Part shown: piece after piece, positions 51,453 to 60,305 of the stretch
Layout of the letters: the number at the start of each line of letters is the position of its first letter
How positions within the stretch are numbered: the stretch's first letter is position 1
Assembly: GCA_034431315.1 (NCBI GenBank)
Contig: DAOUDK010000099.1
Coordinates: forward strand, 1-61,644
Direction: 5' to 3'
From: JAUWOY01 sp034431315
GTDB taxonomy: Bacteria > Chloroflexota > Anaerolineae > VGOG01
Length of the DNA: 61,644 nucleotides
Program-made: the position numbers and the translations under genes
Notes under the pieces: generated by a model
What the model was told of the DNA's origin: nothing
What the model saw: only the letters and a program-made list of their open reading frames with translations
Database searches by the model: none

Positions 51453-51474
51453 ACAGACGCAATCATGATAAACT
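51446..51474 (+). promoter_or_regulatory. Promoter of the nuo operon
   Basis: TTGACA at 51446-51451, a 17-base spacer, then TAAACT at 51469-51474; transcription would start about 75 bases before nuoA. Confidence 0.6.
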
Positions 51475-51558
51475 GAACGCCGCTGTTCCCCAAGAACCAT
51501 TCCGCCACCTGGCCCGCCAAGCGCGCGGCACATTCAATCTGGAGAGGAACTCAATTGC

Positions 51559-51915
51559 ATGCCCCTTGACTACCTCCCTATCTTGATCCTCGTCATAGTC
51601 GCCACCGCCTTTGCCTGTCTAGCTCTCATCGTGCCCGCCCTCTTAGGTCCCCGTAAGCCCACCGAAACCAAGCTCCTCCCTTATGAGTCCGGCAAGATTC
51701 CCTTCGGCGACGCCCGGCGGCGTTTTCCGGTCAAATATTACCTAACTGCTATGTTGTTCATCGTGCTCGATATAGCGGTGATTTACCTGTATCCCTGGGC
51801 GACGGTGTTTAGAGACCTCAAGGTCTTCGGTTTGATAGCCATGGCTATCTTCGTGATCATCCTCCTGGTGGGATACGTCTACATTTGGAAGAAAGGGGCT
51901 CTGGAGTGGGATTAG
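51559..51915 (+). CDS. nuoA: NADH-quinone oxidoreductase subunit A
   Basis: A 118-residue membrane subunit with three helices and the family loop PYESGKIPFGDARRRFPVKYY. It is the first nuo gene, with GGAGAGGA upstream of the ATG. NuoA sits at the junction between the membrane and peripheral arms of complex I. Confidence 0.93.
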   Translation: MPLDYLPILILVIVATAFACLALIVPALLGPRKPTETKLLPYESGKIPFGDARRRFPVKYYLTAMLFIVLDIAVIYLYPWATVFRDLKVFGLIAMAIFVIILLVGYVYIWKKGALEWD

Positions 51916-52385
51916 AGACCAAGCTGGGAGATACGATCCTCACCACCACCCTGGAGAAGCTGGTCAACTGGGCCCGCAAGTCCTCGCCCTGGCCGCTCAC
52001 CTTTGGGTTGGCCTGCTGCGCCATCGAGATGATGCACAGCGGGGTCTCCCGCCACGACATCGCCCGCTTCGGCGGAGAGGCGTTCCGAGCCTCGCCCCGC
52101 CAGTCCGACATCATGATCATATCTGGCCGGGTCTCGCAGAAGATGGCCCCGGTGGTCAAGCGCCTCTACGAACAGATGTTGGAGCCCAAGTGGGTCATCG
52201 CCATGGGAGCCTGCGCCTCCTCTGGGGGAATGTTCAACAACTACGCCATCATCCAGGGGGTGGACAAGATCATCCCCGTGGACGTTTACGTGCCGGGCTG
52301 TCCACCTCGCCCCGAGGCCCTGTTCTATGCCATCATCAAGCTGCAAGAGAAGATAGAGCAAGAGAAGTTCACAGATTATGAGTGA
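51906..52385 (+). CDS. nuoB: NADH-quinone oxidoreductase subunit B
   Basis: A 159-residue iron-sulfur subunit carrying cluster N2. Its four cysteines are visible in FGLACCAIEMM, AMGACASSGGMF and VPGCPPRPE. A GTG start at 51906 overlaps nuoA by ten bases, which fits the N-terminus VGLETKLGD; a TTG at 51885 is less likely. Confidence 0.93.
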   Translation: MGLETKLGDTILTTTLEKLVNWARKSSPWPLTFGLACCAIEMMHSGVSRHDIARFGGEAFRASPRQSDIMIISGRVSQKMAPVVKRLYEQMLEPKWVIAMGACASSGGMFNNYAIIQGVDKIIPVDVYVPGCPPRPEALFYAIIKLQEKIEQEKFTDYE

Positions 52386-54111
52386 TGAGATCGAGAAACT
52401 CAGAGCCCAATTCCCGGAGGCTGTTTTAGGGATACAGGAGTTCCGCGGCGAGATTACGATCACAGTTCGGGCCGAGGAGCTGGTGGATGTTTGCGCTTTC
52501 CTCCGCGACGACCCTGAGCTGCGGTACACCATCCTCCTCTTCGTGACCGGGCTGGATCGTTCGGACCTGGGGATGGAACCGCGCTTCGCCACCGTCTACC
52601 AGCTCTATTCCACCCCACACCGTCGCCACCTGCGCCTGAAAACACCCACCTCTGGAAATCCACCCAAAGCCCCAACCGTCAGCGGCGTCTGGCCGGCGGC
52701 TAACTGGCACGAGCGGGAGGCCTACGACTTGATGGGCATCGTCTTCGAGGGACATCCCGACCTGCGGCGCATCCTGCTGCCCGACGACTGGGTCAGCCAT
52801 CCCCTGCGCAAGGATTACCCGCTGGGGGGCGAGCCGGTGGTCTTCTCCGCCAATCGAGAGACCCCAGAACTCGAATCCCTGGGGCGGCAGATCATGCCAG
52901 CTGAGTCCGAGCCGCCCACGCTCCCGCCCGGCGTTGACGCCGAGAAGTACATGATCCTCAACATGGGGCCACAGCACCCGGCTACTCACGGCGTGCTGCG
53001 GGTGGTCCTGGAGCTGGACGGCGAGACGATGATCAGCGCGCACCCCGACATCGGCCACCTCCACTCTGGCATCGAGAAGACGGCCGAGCACAAGCTCTAC
53101 CAGTTAGTCATCCCCTACACCGACCGCATGGACTACGTGGCGGGGATGAACAACAACCTGCCCTACATCCTGGCCGTGGAGAAGTTGCTCGACGTCGAGA
53201 TACCACCGCGCGCTCAATACCTGCGCGTCATCTGCTGCGAGCTGCAGCGGCTGGCCTCCCACCTCATCTGGCTGGGCACCAGCGTGCTTGACCTGGCGGG
53301 CATGCTCATAGGCCTGCTGATGTATTGCTTCCGCGACCGGGAGGACATCTACAACCTCTTCGAGATGATCTGCGGCGCGCGCCAGACCCCCACCTATTTT
53401 ACCATCGGAGGGGTGCGCTGGGACGCTCCTGAGGGCTGGCCCGACGCGGTGCGGGCTTTCGTCGCCGGGCTGCCCCAACATCTGAAAGAATACGACACCA
53501 TGCTCATTGATAACCCCATCTTCAAATCCCGAACGGTGGGCATCGGAGTGCTGCCCCAGGAGGACGCTATCGCCTACGGTGTGACCGGGCCCTGCCTGCG
53601 GGGAAGCGGGGTGGAGTACGACGTGCGCCAGGCCATGCCCTATTCCAGCTACCAGGACTTCGAGTTCGACATCCCCACCCAGCCCGAGGGCGACGCCTAC
53701 GCCCGCTATCTGGTGCGCATGGAGGAGATGCGCCAGAGCATCCGCATCATCGAACAGGCGTTGGACAAACTGCCCGATGGCCCGGTGAAGTGCGCCGACC
53801 GCAAGATCGCCCTGCCGCCGCGAGACGAGCTGGACACCAGCATGGAGGCCCTGATCCACCAGTTCAAGCTGGTGACCGAGGGCTTCAGCACCCCGCCGGG
53901 GGAGGTCTACGTCAGTTGTGAGAATCCCAAAGGCGAGTTGGGATTCTACATCGTCAGCGACGGCGGCCCCAGGCCCTATCGCTGCAAGATTCGAGGCCCA
54001 TCGTTCTCCAACCTCAACGCGGCCGGGATCATGGCCAAGGGGCAGATGCTGTCGGACATGGTGGCCATCATCAGCTCGATTGACATCACGTTGGGAGAAG
54101 TGGATAGATAG
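52378..54111 (+). CDS. nuoCD: NADH-quinone oxidoreductase fused subunits C and D
   Basis: A 577-residue fusion. NuoC covers about 1-180 (WHEREAYDLMGIVFEGHPDLRR in shorter form as EREAYDLMGI). NuoD follows with GPQHPATHGVLR and the quinone-site region HLHSGIEK. The ATG overlaps the nuoB end. The C-D fusion is known from several lineages. Confidence 0.93.
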   Translation: MSDEIEKLRAQFPEAVLGIQEFRGEITITVRAEELVDVCAFLRDDPELRYTILLFVTGLDRSDLGMEPRFATVYQLYSTPHRRHLRLKTPTSGNPPKAPTVSGVWPAANWHEREAYDLMGIVFEGHPDLRRILLPDDWVSHPLRKDYPLGGEPVVFSANRETPELESLGRQIMPAESEPPTLPPGVDAEKYMILNMGPQHPATHGVLRVVLELDGETMISAHPDIGHLHSGIEKTAEHKLYQLVIPYTDRMDYVAGMNNNLPYILAVEKLLDVEIPPRAQYLRVICCELQRLASHLIWLGTSVLDLAGMLIGLLMYCFRDREDIYNLFEMICGARQTPTYFTIGGVRWDAPEGWPDAVRAFVAGLPQHLKEYDTMLIDNPIFKSRTVGIGVLPQEDAIAYGVTGPCLRGSGVEYDVRQAMPYSSYQDFEFDIPTQPEGDAYARYLVRMEEMRQSIRIIEQALDKLPDGPVKCADRKIALPPRDELDTSMEALIHQFKLVTEGFSTPPGEVYVSCENPKGELGFYIVSDGGPRPYRCKIRGPSFSNLNAAGIMAKGQMLSDMVAIISSIDITLGEVDR

Positions 54112-54112
54112 T

Positions 54113-54577
54113 ATGCTGTCTGAGAAGGCTAGAGCGGAGATAACCGAGCTCAAAGGCAAGTACCCCGACCCCAGGTCCGCGCTGTTGCCCGCGTTGGAGA
54201 TCGCCCAGCAGGAGCATGGCTGGTTGAGCGAGAAGATCATGCGGGAAGTGGGCCAGGCCATGGATCTGCCGCCGACCGAGGTGGCTTCGGTAGCCAGCTT
54301 CTACACCATGTTCTACACGCAGCCGGTGGGTGAGCATATTATCCAGGTTTGTACCAACATCTCCTGTTCGCTGTTGGGCGCGGAGCACATCGTTGATTAT
54401 ATCAGACGCAAGCTGGGCATAGAGGTAGGCGACACCACCCCCGACGGCAAATTCACCCTGCTCACCGTCGAGTGCCTGGGCTCCTGCGGCACAGCCCCGA
54501 TGATGCAGGTGGATGAGACGTATTACGAGAATCTAACTGAGGAGAAGATAGACCGGATTTTGACAGAGTTGGCGTAA
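54113..54577 (+). CDS. nuoE: NADH-quinone oxidoreductase subunit E
   Basis: A 154-residue 2Fe-2S subunit with CTNISCSLLG and CLGSCGTAPMM. It starts one base after the nuoCD stop. It is the last intact nuo gene here: nuoF would be expected next, but a toxin-antitoxin pair and a damaged copy of this gene's own tail follow. Confidence 0.92.
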   Translation: MLSEKARAEITELKGKYPDPRSALLPALEIAQQEHGWLSEKIMREVGQAMDLPPTEVASVASFYTMFYTQPVGEHIIQVCTNISCSLLGAEHIVDYIRRKLGIEVGDTTPDGKFTLLTVECLGSCGTAPMMQVDETYYENLTEEKIDRILTELA

Positions 54578-54589
54578 GGGAGGATGAAC

Positions 54590-54862
54590 ATGCAAAACAT
54601 CACCTATTCGCAGGTTCAAGAACTGGTCATGCGGTTGCCCATCAAGAAGCTGTCCACCGCATACCGCTTGTTGGTTGATTTAAGTGCGAGCGATACAGAC
54701 TCGCCTTCACTTCAGGAGGAGTTCATGCTGTTGCCCCTGGCAGAGCGCCGACGCCTCATGGCAGAGGCCGCGACGCGCGGGGCTAAACAAATGGCAGCTC
54801 ACTACGAGCAAACGGCTTCAGAGCGTCAAGCATGGCAGGCGGGGGATTTCGTTGACTATTAG
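54590..54862 (+). CDS. Antitoxin-like protein of a MazEF-type pair
   Basis: A 90-residue acidic protein (VQELVMRLPIKKLSTAYRLL, then FMLLPLAERRRLMAEAA). It overlaps the following MazF-like gene, as antitoxins often do. The second ATG at 54590 is preferred because GGGAGG lies 6 bases before it; the first ATG is directly next to that site. Family assigned by context. Confidence 0.65.
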   Translation: MQNITYSQVQELVMRLPIKKLSTAYRLLVDLSASDTDSPSLQEEFMLLPLAERRRLMAEAATRGAKQMAAHYEQTASERQAWQAGDFVDY

Positions 54863-55196
54863 TCGCGGAGAGATTTGGCTGGTCACTCTTGACCCGACAG
54901 TCGGGGCAGAGATTCGGAAAACTCGCCCAGTCGTTGTCGTCAGTTCGGATGCAATCGGTGCGCTACCAATCAAGTTAGTCGCGCCACTGACCGAGTGGAA
55001 AGACTACTTTGCGGGGAATGTCTGGCATGTGAAAGCCACGCCAGACAGCATGAACGGATTGGCAAAGACCTCAGCGGTGGACACGCTGCAACTACGCGGT
55101 GTTGATACACAACGGTTTGTCCAGAAACTGGGTAGGGTGTCCCCTGAGGTTATGCGGTCAATCGTTGCGGCGATTGCGGCGGTCATCGAGTATTAG
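54852..55196 (+). CDS. MazF/PemK-type endoribonuclease toxin
   Basis: A 114-residue toxin with the typical start SRGEIWLVTLDPTVGAEIRK, then TRPVVVVSSD and a C-terminal GRVSPEVMRSI. MazF toxins cut mRNA at short motifs. A TTG start at 54852 overlaps the antitoxin end by 11 bases, with GGGGG upstream. Confidence 0.87.
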   Translation: MTISRGEIWLVTLDPTVGAEIRKTRPVVVVSSDAIGALPIKLVAPLTEWKDYFAGNVWHVKATPDSMNGLAKTSAVDTLQLRGVDTQRFVQKLGRVSPEVMRSIVAAIAAVIEY

Positions 55197-55208
55197 CAAC
55201 TGGCGACA

Positions 55209-55337
55209 GTGTTTACCTTGCTCACCGTCGAGTGCCTCGGCTTCTGCGGCGCCGCGCCGATGATGCAGATAGATGAGATGTACTACGAGAATCTGACTGA
55301 GGAGAAGATAGAGCGGATTCTGGCGGAGTTGGCGTAG
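55209..55337 (+). pseudogene. Detached 3' fragment of a second nuoE copy
   Basis: It reads FTLLTVECLGFCGAAPMMQ and continues to ...ERILAELA-stop, closely matching the last 42 residues of NuoE at 54113 but with several differences (S/F, T/A, V/I, D/E, T/A). There is no N-terminal part and no ribosome site. It shows that the MazEF-like pair lies between nuoE and a diverged duplicate of its end. Confidence 0.85.
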
Positions 55338-55582
55338 GGAGTACATGCCACTTGGCACTACATGAAACTAGGTGGCCTGACTAACAACAGCTTCGCCAGT
55401 CAACAAGTTTGGCAACGTTCATTGTCCAATGCTTGAAATCAGCATCCAGGAGCGGAAAAGAAAGGGGTGATTCATGAACCATTGAGACCGAGATTGGTTT
55501 GAGAGGGAACCACATTCTATTGGCATACGCAACGGTTGACCTGGAAACACAGGTCACCCACCTACCTAAAGGAGGTAATCTC
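55338..55582. other. Gap without clear gene
   Basis: No reading frame here is convincing. The stretch from 55499 is open in frame with the next gene but lacks a ribosome site until GGAGG at 55571. Confidence 0.4.
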
Positions 55583-55960
55583 ATGAAACTCAGCATCCTA
55601 TTTATAATCAACACCATCGTCGCAGGCGTCTTCGGCCTCGCCTTTGTGTTGGCAGCGCCGACATTTATGTCACTCTACGGCATCACGCTAAGTCCGGGCG
55701 GGGTAATCGTCGCGCGACTCTTTGGAGCAGCGCTGCTCGGCTATGCTGTGCTCACCTGGTTCGCCAGAAATGCCAGAGAATCCGAGGCGCGGCAGGCCAT
55801 CGTCCTTGCCCTCTTCATCGGCGACGTCATAGGCTTCATTATGGGTCTGCTGGGCCAGCTTTCTGGCGCGGTGAACACTCTTGGCTGGTCCACCGTCGTA
55901 ATCTACCTGTTGTTGGCGTTGGGCTTTGGGTATTTCCAGTTTCTGAAGCCAAGTTCTTAA
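55583..55960 (+). CDS. Small four-helix membrane protein
   Basis: A 125-residue very hydrophobic protein with four predicted helices (LFIINTIVAGVFGLAFVLAA, then IVARLFGAALLGYAVLTWF, IVLALFIGDVIGFIMGLLG and VVIYLLLALGFGYF). It resembles unnamed DUF-type bacterial membrane proteins. AAAGGAGGT sits 6 bases before the ATG. Function unknown. Confidence 0.7.
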   Translation: MKLSILFIINTIVAGVFGLAFVLAAPTFMSLYGITLSPGGVIVARLFGAALLGYAVLTWFARNARESEARQAIVLALFIGDVIGFIMGLLGQLSGAVNTLGWSTVVIYLLLALGFGYFQFLKPSS

Positions 55961-56146
55961 CGAACGACCTTCGCTCAACAAGGTCGGCGTTTAGCCAACC
56001 GGGTGACAGCTAGATCAAAAGGGGGCAGAGCGCCAGACGAACAGTGATCACAAGACGATGACAAGAGTTCAACGTTGCCAAACAAGCGCCCGCCGCTCAC
56101 GCCGCGCTCTGCCCCCGACCGTTCATCTCAGGCGAATGGAGGAATC

Positions 56147-58222
56147 ATGCCAACACAAAGAAAACGTCGCACCACTGCGGAGGATCTGTATCGTTTTCGA
56201 CTGATTACTGACTGCCGAATTTCGCCGGACGGCCGACACGTCGTCTTTTGTGTCCAGCGAGTAGACAAGAAGACCGAGAAGAAGTATTCCAACTTGTGGA
56301 TTGCTCCCACCGACAGAGGGCGGGCTCGGCAGTTTACCTATGGCGATCAAGCGGACGGCCAGCCCAGATGGTCGCCCGATGGCAGTGAGATCGCCTTTAT
56401 CTCCAATCGAGGCGATGAAAAGCAACCGCAAGTTTGCATCATCCCCTTTCACGGTGGGGAAGCACGACCGCTCACCGACCTGAAAGGCGAAATCGCTGCC
56501 TTTGAATGGTCACCCAATGGCAAGCAACTCGTCTGCCAGTTCCGCAAAAAGGACAAAGAGGCCATCAAGCGGGAAAAAGACGAGCAAAAGAAGAAGCTGG
56601 GCGTTGTTTCGCGCCACATCACGCGGATCTTTTACAAACTGGATGGGAGCGGGTTCTTGCCCCAGGATCGCTGGCATATCTGGACGATAAACGCCCGCAC
56701 GGGCAGAGCCAGGCAATTGACCGACAGCGACGTTTACGACGAGTGGGAGCCGCGGTGGTCGCCAGACGGGAAGCAAATCGTCTTCTGTTCCAACCACAGC
56801 GAAGACCCAGATCTCGATCCGGACGCCATAGACCTGTTCGTCATTCCGGCCGAGGGTGGGGATCTCCGCAAGATCGAGACACCTGTGGGATCGAAGGGAA
56901 ATCCCACTTTTTCGCCGGACGGAAAATGGCTGGCCTATCTGGGGCAAGAGGGACGGGGGCAGTGGTGGAAGAACACTGGCCTGTGGGTTGTCCCAGCCCT
57001 TCGACAACCCTTCGACGGAGCTCAGGACAAGGCTCAGGACAGCGCGGACGGCAGCGGAGAGGCGAAGAACCTGACGGAGAAGTTTGATTTCGACGTGTCT
57101 AGCGTGACCATTAACGATCTTCCGGGCCACCTGCCGATGACGCCGCCCACCTGGTCGAAAGATGGGAGCAGGCTCTACTTTCAGGTATCGCAGCACGGGA
57201 ACACCGTCCTCAAATCGGTGGCGCTGGATGGGGATGAGCGCAGTCTGCAAACGGTGATCGGGGACAAGGGGGGCGTGGGGTCGTTTAGTTTTGACCAAGA
57301 GCAGTCGAGGCTCGCCTATTTCCATGCCAACATGACCGACCTGGGCCAGGTCTGGGTGCGAGACCTGGCCACCGGACGCTCACGCAAACTGACGCGCGTC
57401 AACGAGAATCTGCTGCGGGCTCGGGATCTTGGAGAAATCGAGGAAGTTTGGTTCAAAGGCGCGGCCGACAACGATTTGCAGGGTTGGATTCTCAAACCGC
57501 CGGGTTTTGACGAATCGAAAAAATACCCCTCGATTCTGGAGATCCACGGCGGCCCCCAGGCGCAGTACGGCAACTTCTTCATGCACGAGTTTTACTATTT
57601 GGCCGCCCACGGCTACGTCGTTCATTTCTGCAACCCGCGCGGTGGGCAGGGATACGGCGAGGAACACACCAGGGCCATCTGGAACAACTGGGGCACGGCA
57701 GACTACGACGATTTGATGGCCTGGGTTGATTTCATCCAGCAGAAGCCGTACATTGACCCCGAAAGGATGGGCGTCACCGGCGGCAGTTACGGCGGTTACA
57801 TGACCAACTGGATCATTGGACAAACGGACCGCTTCCAGGCGGCGGTGACGCAGCGGAGTGTCAGCAACCTGATCAGCATGTACGGCTCCAGTGACTTCAA
57901 CTGGGCCTTTCAAATAGAGCTTGGAGACGAGCCGCCCTGGGAGAATCTTGAAAACTACTGGCGACAGTCCCCGATGAAATACATCGGCAACGCCAAAACA
58001 CCCACCCTCGTCATCCACAGCGAACGGGACTTGCGGTGCGACATGGAGCAGGGCGAGCAGATCTTCGTGGCACTCAAGAAGTTGGGTGTAGATACCGAGA
58101 TGGTCCGTTTCCCAGACGAGCCGCACGGCCTTTCGCGCGGGGGGCGCACAGACCGGCGCATTGAAAGGCTGAATCACATCCTGCGCTGGTTTGACCACTA
58201 TTTGGGGGAGGGTGACGGATAA
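56147..58222 (+). CDS. S9-family acylaminoacyl/dipeptidyl peptidase
   Basis: A 691-residue prolyl-oligopeptidase-type enzyme. An N-terminal beta-propeller has TolB-like ISPDGRHVVF/WSPDGSEIAF blades. The C-terminal alpha/beta hydrolase has its nucleophile in GGSYGGY (near 547), Asp in HSERDLRCD (near 627) and His in DEPHGL (near 659). No signal peptide, so probably cytoplasmic. A repeat-derived insert lies in the propeller (56995-57045). ATG at 56147 is set by GGAGG. Confidence 0.92.
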   Translation: MPTQRKRRTTAEDLYRFRLITDCRISPDGRHVVFCVQRVDKKTEKKYSNLWIAPTDRGRARQFTYGDQADGQPRWSPDGSEIAFISNRGDEKQPQVCIIPFHGGEARPLTDLKGEIAAFEWSPNGKQLVCQFRKKDKEAIKREKDEQKKKLGVVSRHITRIFYKLDGSGFLPQDRWHIWTINARTGRARQLTDSDVYDEWEPRWSPDGKQIVFCSNHSEDPDLDPDAIDLFVIPAEGGDLRKIETPVGSKGNPTFSPDGKWLAYLGQEGRGQWWKNTGLWVVPALRQPFDGAQDKAQDSADGSGEAKNLTEKFDFDVSSVTINDLPGHLPMTPPTWSKDGSRLYFQVSQHGNTVLKSVALDGDERSLQTVIGDKGGVGSFSFDQEQSRLAYFHANMTDLGQVWVRDLATGRSRKLTRVNENLLRARDLGEIEEVWFKGAADNDLQGWILKPPGFDESKKYPSILEIHGGPQAQYGNFFMHEFYYLAAHGYVVHFCNPRGGQGYGEEHTRAIWNNWGTADYDDLMAWVDFIQQKPYIDPERMGVTGGSYGGYMTNWIIGQTDRFQAAVTQRSVSNLISMYGSSDFNWAFQIELGDEPPWENLENYWRQSPMKYIGNAKTPTLVIHSERDLRCDMEQGEQIFVALKKLGVDTEMVRFPDEPHGLSRGGRTDRRIERLNHILRWFDHYLGEGDG
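56995..57045. repeat. In-frame REP-like insert in the S9 peptidase gene
   Basis: CCCTTCGACGGAGCTCAGGA and CAAGGCTCAGGAC units encode a QPFDGAQDKAQD-type peptide in a propeller loop. It is related in sequence to the palindrome at 18506. Confidence 0.7.
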
Positions 58223-58236
58223 ACATAAAGGATTCG

Positions 58237-59016
58237 ATGAGAGAGAAAATTCGAGCACGTCTCCAGGATATCGCAATCAGGGAAAGGGTGCGAATCCTCT
58301 ACGCCTGTGAGTCGGGAAGCAGAGCGTGGGGCTTCCCATCGGCCGACAGCGACTACGACGTGAGATTCATCTACCTGCATCCCAGGGATTGGTACCTGTC
58401 CATTGACCTGGAGCGAAAGCGCGACGTCATCGAATGTCCTATTGATGACCAGCTCGACATCACCGGCTGGGATTTGCGCAAGGCACTCCAACTCTTGCGG
58501 AAGTTCAACCCGCCCCTCATGGAATGGCTGGGGTCGCCAATCGTCTATGGGGAAGAATTCACGATTGCTGCCAAGATGCGGGAGTTGATGTCGAAGTACT
58601 ATTCCCCTGTGGCCTGTTTGTACCACTATCTGCACATGGCCCAAGGCAACTATCGAGATTACCTCAAAGGCCCGACCGTCTGGATCAAGAAATACTTCTA
58701 CGTGCTGCGCCCGATCCTGGCCATCAACTGGATTGAAAGAGACCTGGGCGTCGTGCCGACAGAGTTTCGGGTTTTGGTTGAGCAAGTAATTGACATCCCC
58801 GAACTGAAGGAAGAGATTGGTAAACTCATCAAAGCCAAGCGCCGGGGCGAAGAATTGGATCGTGGCCCGCGCATTGCGCCAATCAGCGATTTCATCGAGA
58901 GTGAACTGGCGCGTCTTGAAGGCAAGCAATTCGAGCACGAGTATGATAAGCCCGCAGCGCCAGTAAGCGAATTCAACGACCTGTTCAGATCGGCTCTTGA
59001 CGAGGTGTGGTCATAG
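58237..59016 (+). CDS. Predicted nucleotidyltransferase (YcgL/RlaP-like)
   Basis: A 259-residue pol-beta-type nucleotidyltransferase: ACESGSRAWGFPSADSDYDV carries the GS and DxD motifs. The rest (DITGWDLRKALQLL, PPLMEWLGSPIVY) fits the YcgL-like family seen with phage and RNA-repair genes. Substrate unknown. It follows the S9 gene by 14 bases. Confidence 0.85.
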   Translation: MREKIRARLQDIAIRERVRILYACESGSRAWGFPSADSDYDVRFIYLHPRDWYLSIDLERKRDVIECPIDDQLDITGWDLRKALQLLRKFNPPLMEWLGSPIVYGEEFTIAAKMRELMSKYYSPVACLYHYLHMAQGNYRDYLKGPTVWIKKYFYVLRPILAINWIERDLGVVPTEFRVLVEQVIDIPELKEEIGKLIKAKRRGEELDRGPRIAPISDFIESELARLEGKQFEHEYDKPAAPVSEFNDLFRSALDEVWS

Positions 59017-59033
59017 GCTCATACTTCTTGAAG

Positions 59034-59073
59034 GCCGATGATGCAGATAGATGAGATGTATTACGAGAAATCT
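59034..59073 (+). repeat. Short third copy of the nuoE 3' end
   Basis: About 35 bases from CCGATGATGCAGATAGATGA to TACGAGAA match the PMMQIDEMYYE part of the nuoE fragment at 55209. It marks the right end of the inserted gene block 55338-59033. Confidence 0.75.
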
Positions 59074-59105
59074 ATTCGCTTGCTCACCACAAGGAGGTTT
59101 TACCA

Positions 59106-60305
59106 ATGAAAAGAACCAAACTATGGCTCTTGCTAATAACACTGGGGATGATCCTGCTCCCAACAGCCTGTGCGCCTGAGGCCACACCAGCGGCCCCGAC
59201 CCCCGCGGAAGCTACCCCAACATTGAAAGCTGTAGAGGCGACTCCTACGCCCGTCCCACCAACAGCTACGCCTATGCCACCGACGCCAACACCAGTCCCA
59301 CCAACTGCTACGCCTATGCCGCCGACGCCAACACCAGTCCCATCAACTGTTACACCTATGCCGCCGACGCCAACACCAGTCCAACCAACTGCTACGCCTG
59401 TGCCGCCGACGCCAACACCAGTCCCACCAACTGCTACACCTATGCCGCCGACGCCAACACCGGTCCCACCAACTGCTACACCTATGCCGCCGACTCCTAC
59501 GCCCGTCCCACCAACTGCTACGCCTGTGCCGCCGACGCCAACACCAGTCCCACCAACTGCTACATCTACACCCAAAACGCCAGGCTCTCCCAAAACTGAT
59601 GGCTTCTACACTGTGGGAGAGGAAATTGCACCAGGGAAATGGCATTCCACAGGTACCGGTACAAATTGCTATTGGGCACGCTTGGAAGCCAATCAGAATA
59701 TTCTGAGTAATCACTTTGGCATGGCAGGTGGTACGGTTACGCTTCTGGAGACCGATTATGAGGCGCAATTCGAGGGTTGCGGTACGTGGGAGTACGTCGA
59801 AAATGCAGAGCAAGCACTTCAGCCTGACGCTACTGATCTGAAAGGTGATGGTTTCTACACCGTGGGTGTTGAAATAGCACCAGGCAAATGGGAGTCCACT
59901 GGCACCGGTGCTAACTGCTATTGGGCACGCCTGGATGAATACCAAGAGACCCTACTCAACCATTTTGGTATGGCCGGTGGCACAGTTACAATTCTCGATA
60001 CCGACTATGAAGTGCACTTCGAGGAGTGTGGTATGTGGAAGTATGTTGAAGGTGTAGAGCGCACGCTTCAGCCAGATGCCACTGAGCCCAAAGGTGATGG
60101 TTTCTACACCGTGGGTGTTGAAATAGCACCAGGCAAATGGGAGTCCACTGGCACCGGCGCTAACTGCTATTGGGCACGCCTGGATGAATACCAAGAGACC
60201 CTACTCAACCATTTTGGTATGGCCGGTGGCACAGTTACAATTCTCGATATCGACTATGAAGTGCACTTCGAGGAGTGTGGCACGTGGGAGTATGTGGGGC
60301 CATGA
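59106..60305 (+). CDS. Lipoprotein with Pro/Thr repeats and three C-terminal repeat domains
   Basis: A 399-residue secreted lipoprotein. A signal peptide ends in the lipobox LLPTAC (Cys21 or so). About 115 residues of TPVPPTATPMPP repeats follow, a likely extended wall-crossing stalk. Three copies of an ~80-residue domain come next (GFYTVGVEIAPGKWESTGTG, then NCYWARLDE, HFGMAGGTVT). Copies 2 and 3 are almost identical in DNA, so that duplication is recent. AAGGAGG precedes the ATG. Confidence 0.88.
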   Translation: MKRTKLWLLLITLGMILLPTACAPEATPAAPTPAEATPTLKAVEATPTPVPPTATPMPPTPTPVPPTATPMPPTPTPVPSTVTPMPPTPTPVQPTATPVPPTPTPVPPTATPMPPTPTPVPPTATPMPPTPTPVPPTATPVPPTPTPVPPTATSTPKTPGSPKTDGFYTVGEEIAPGKWHSTGTGTNCYWARLEANQNILSNHFGMAGGTVTLLETDYEAQFEGCGTWEYVENAEQALQPDATDLKGDGFYTVGVEIAPGKWESTGTGANCYWARLDEYQETLLNHFGMAGGTVTILDTDYEVHFEECGMWKYVEGVERTLQPDATEPKGDGFYTVGVEIAPGKWESTGTGANCYWARLDEYQETLLNHFGMAGGTVTILDIDYEVHFEECGTWEYVGP

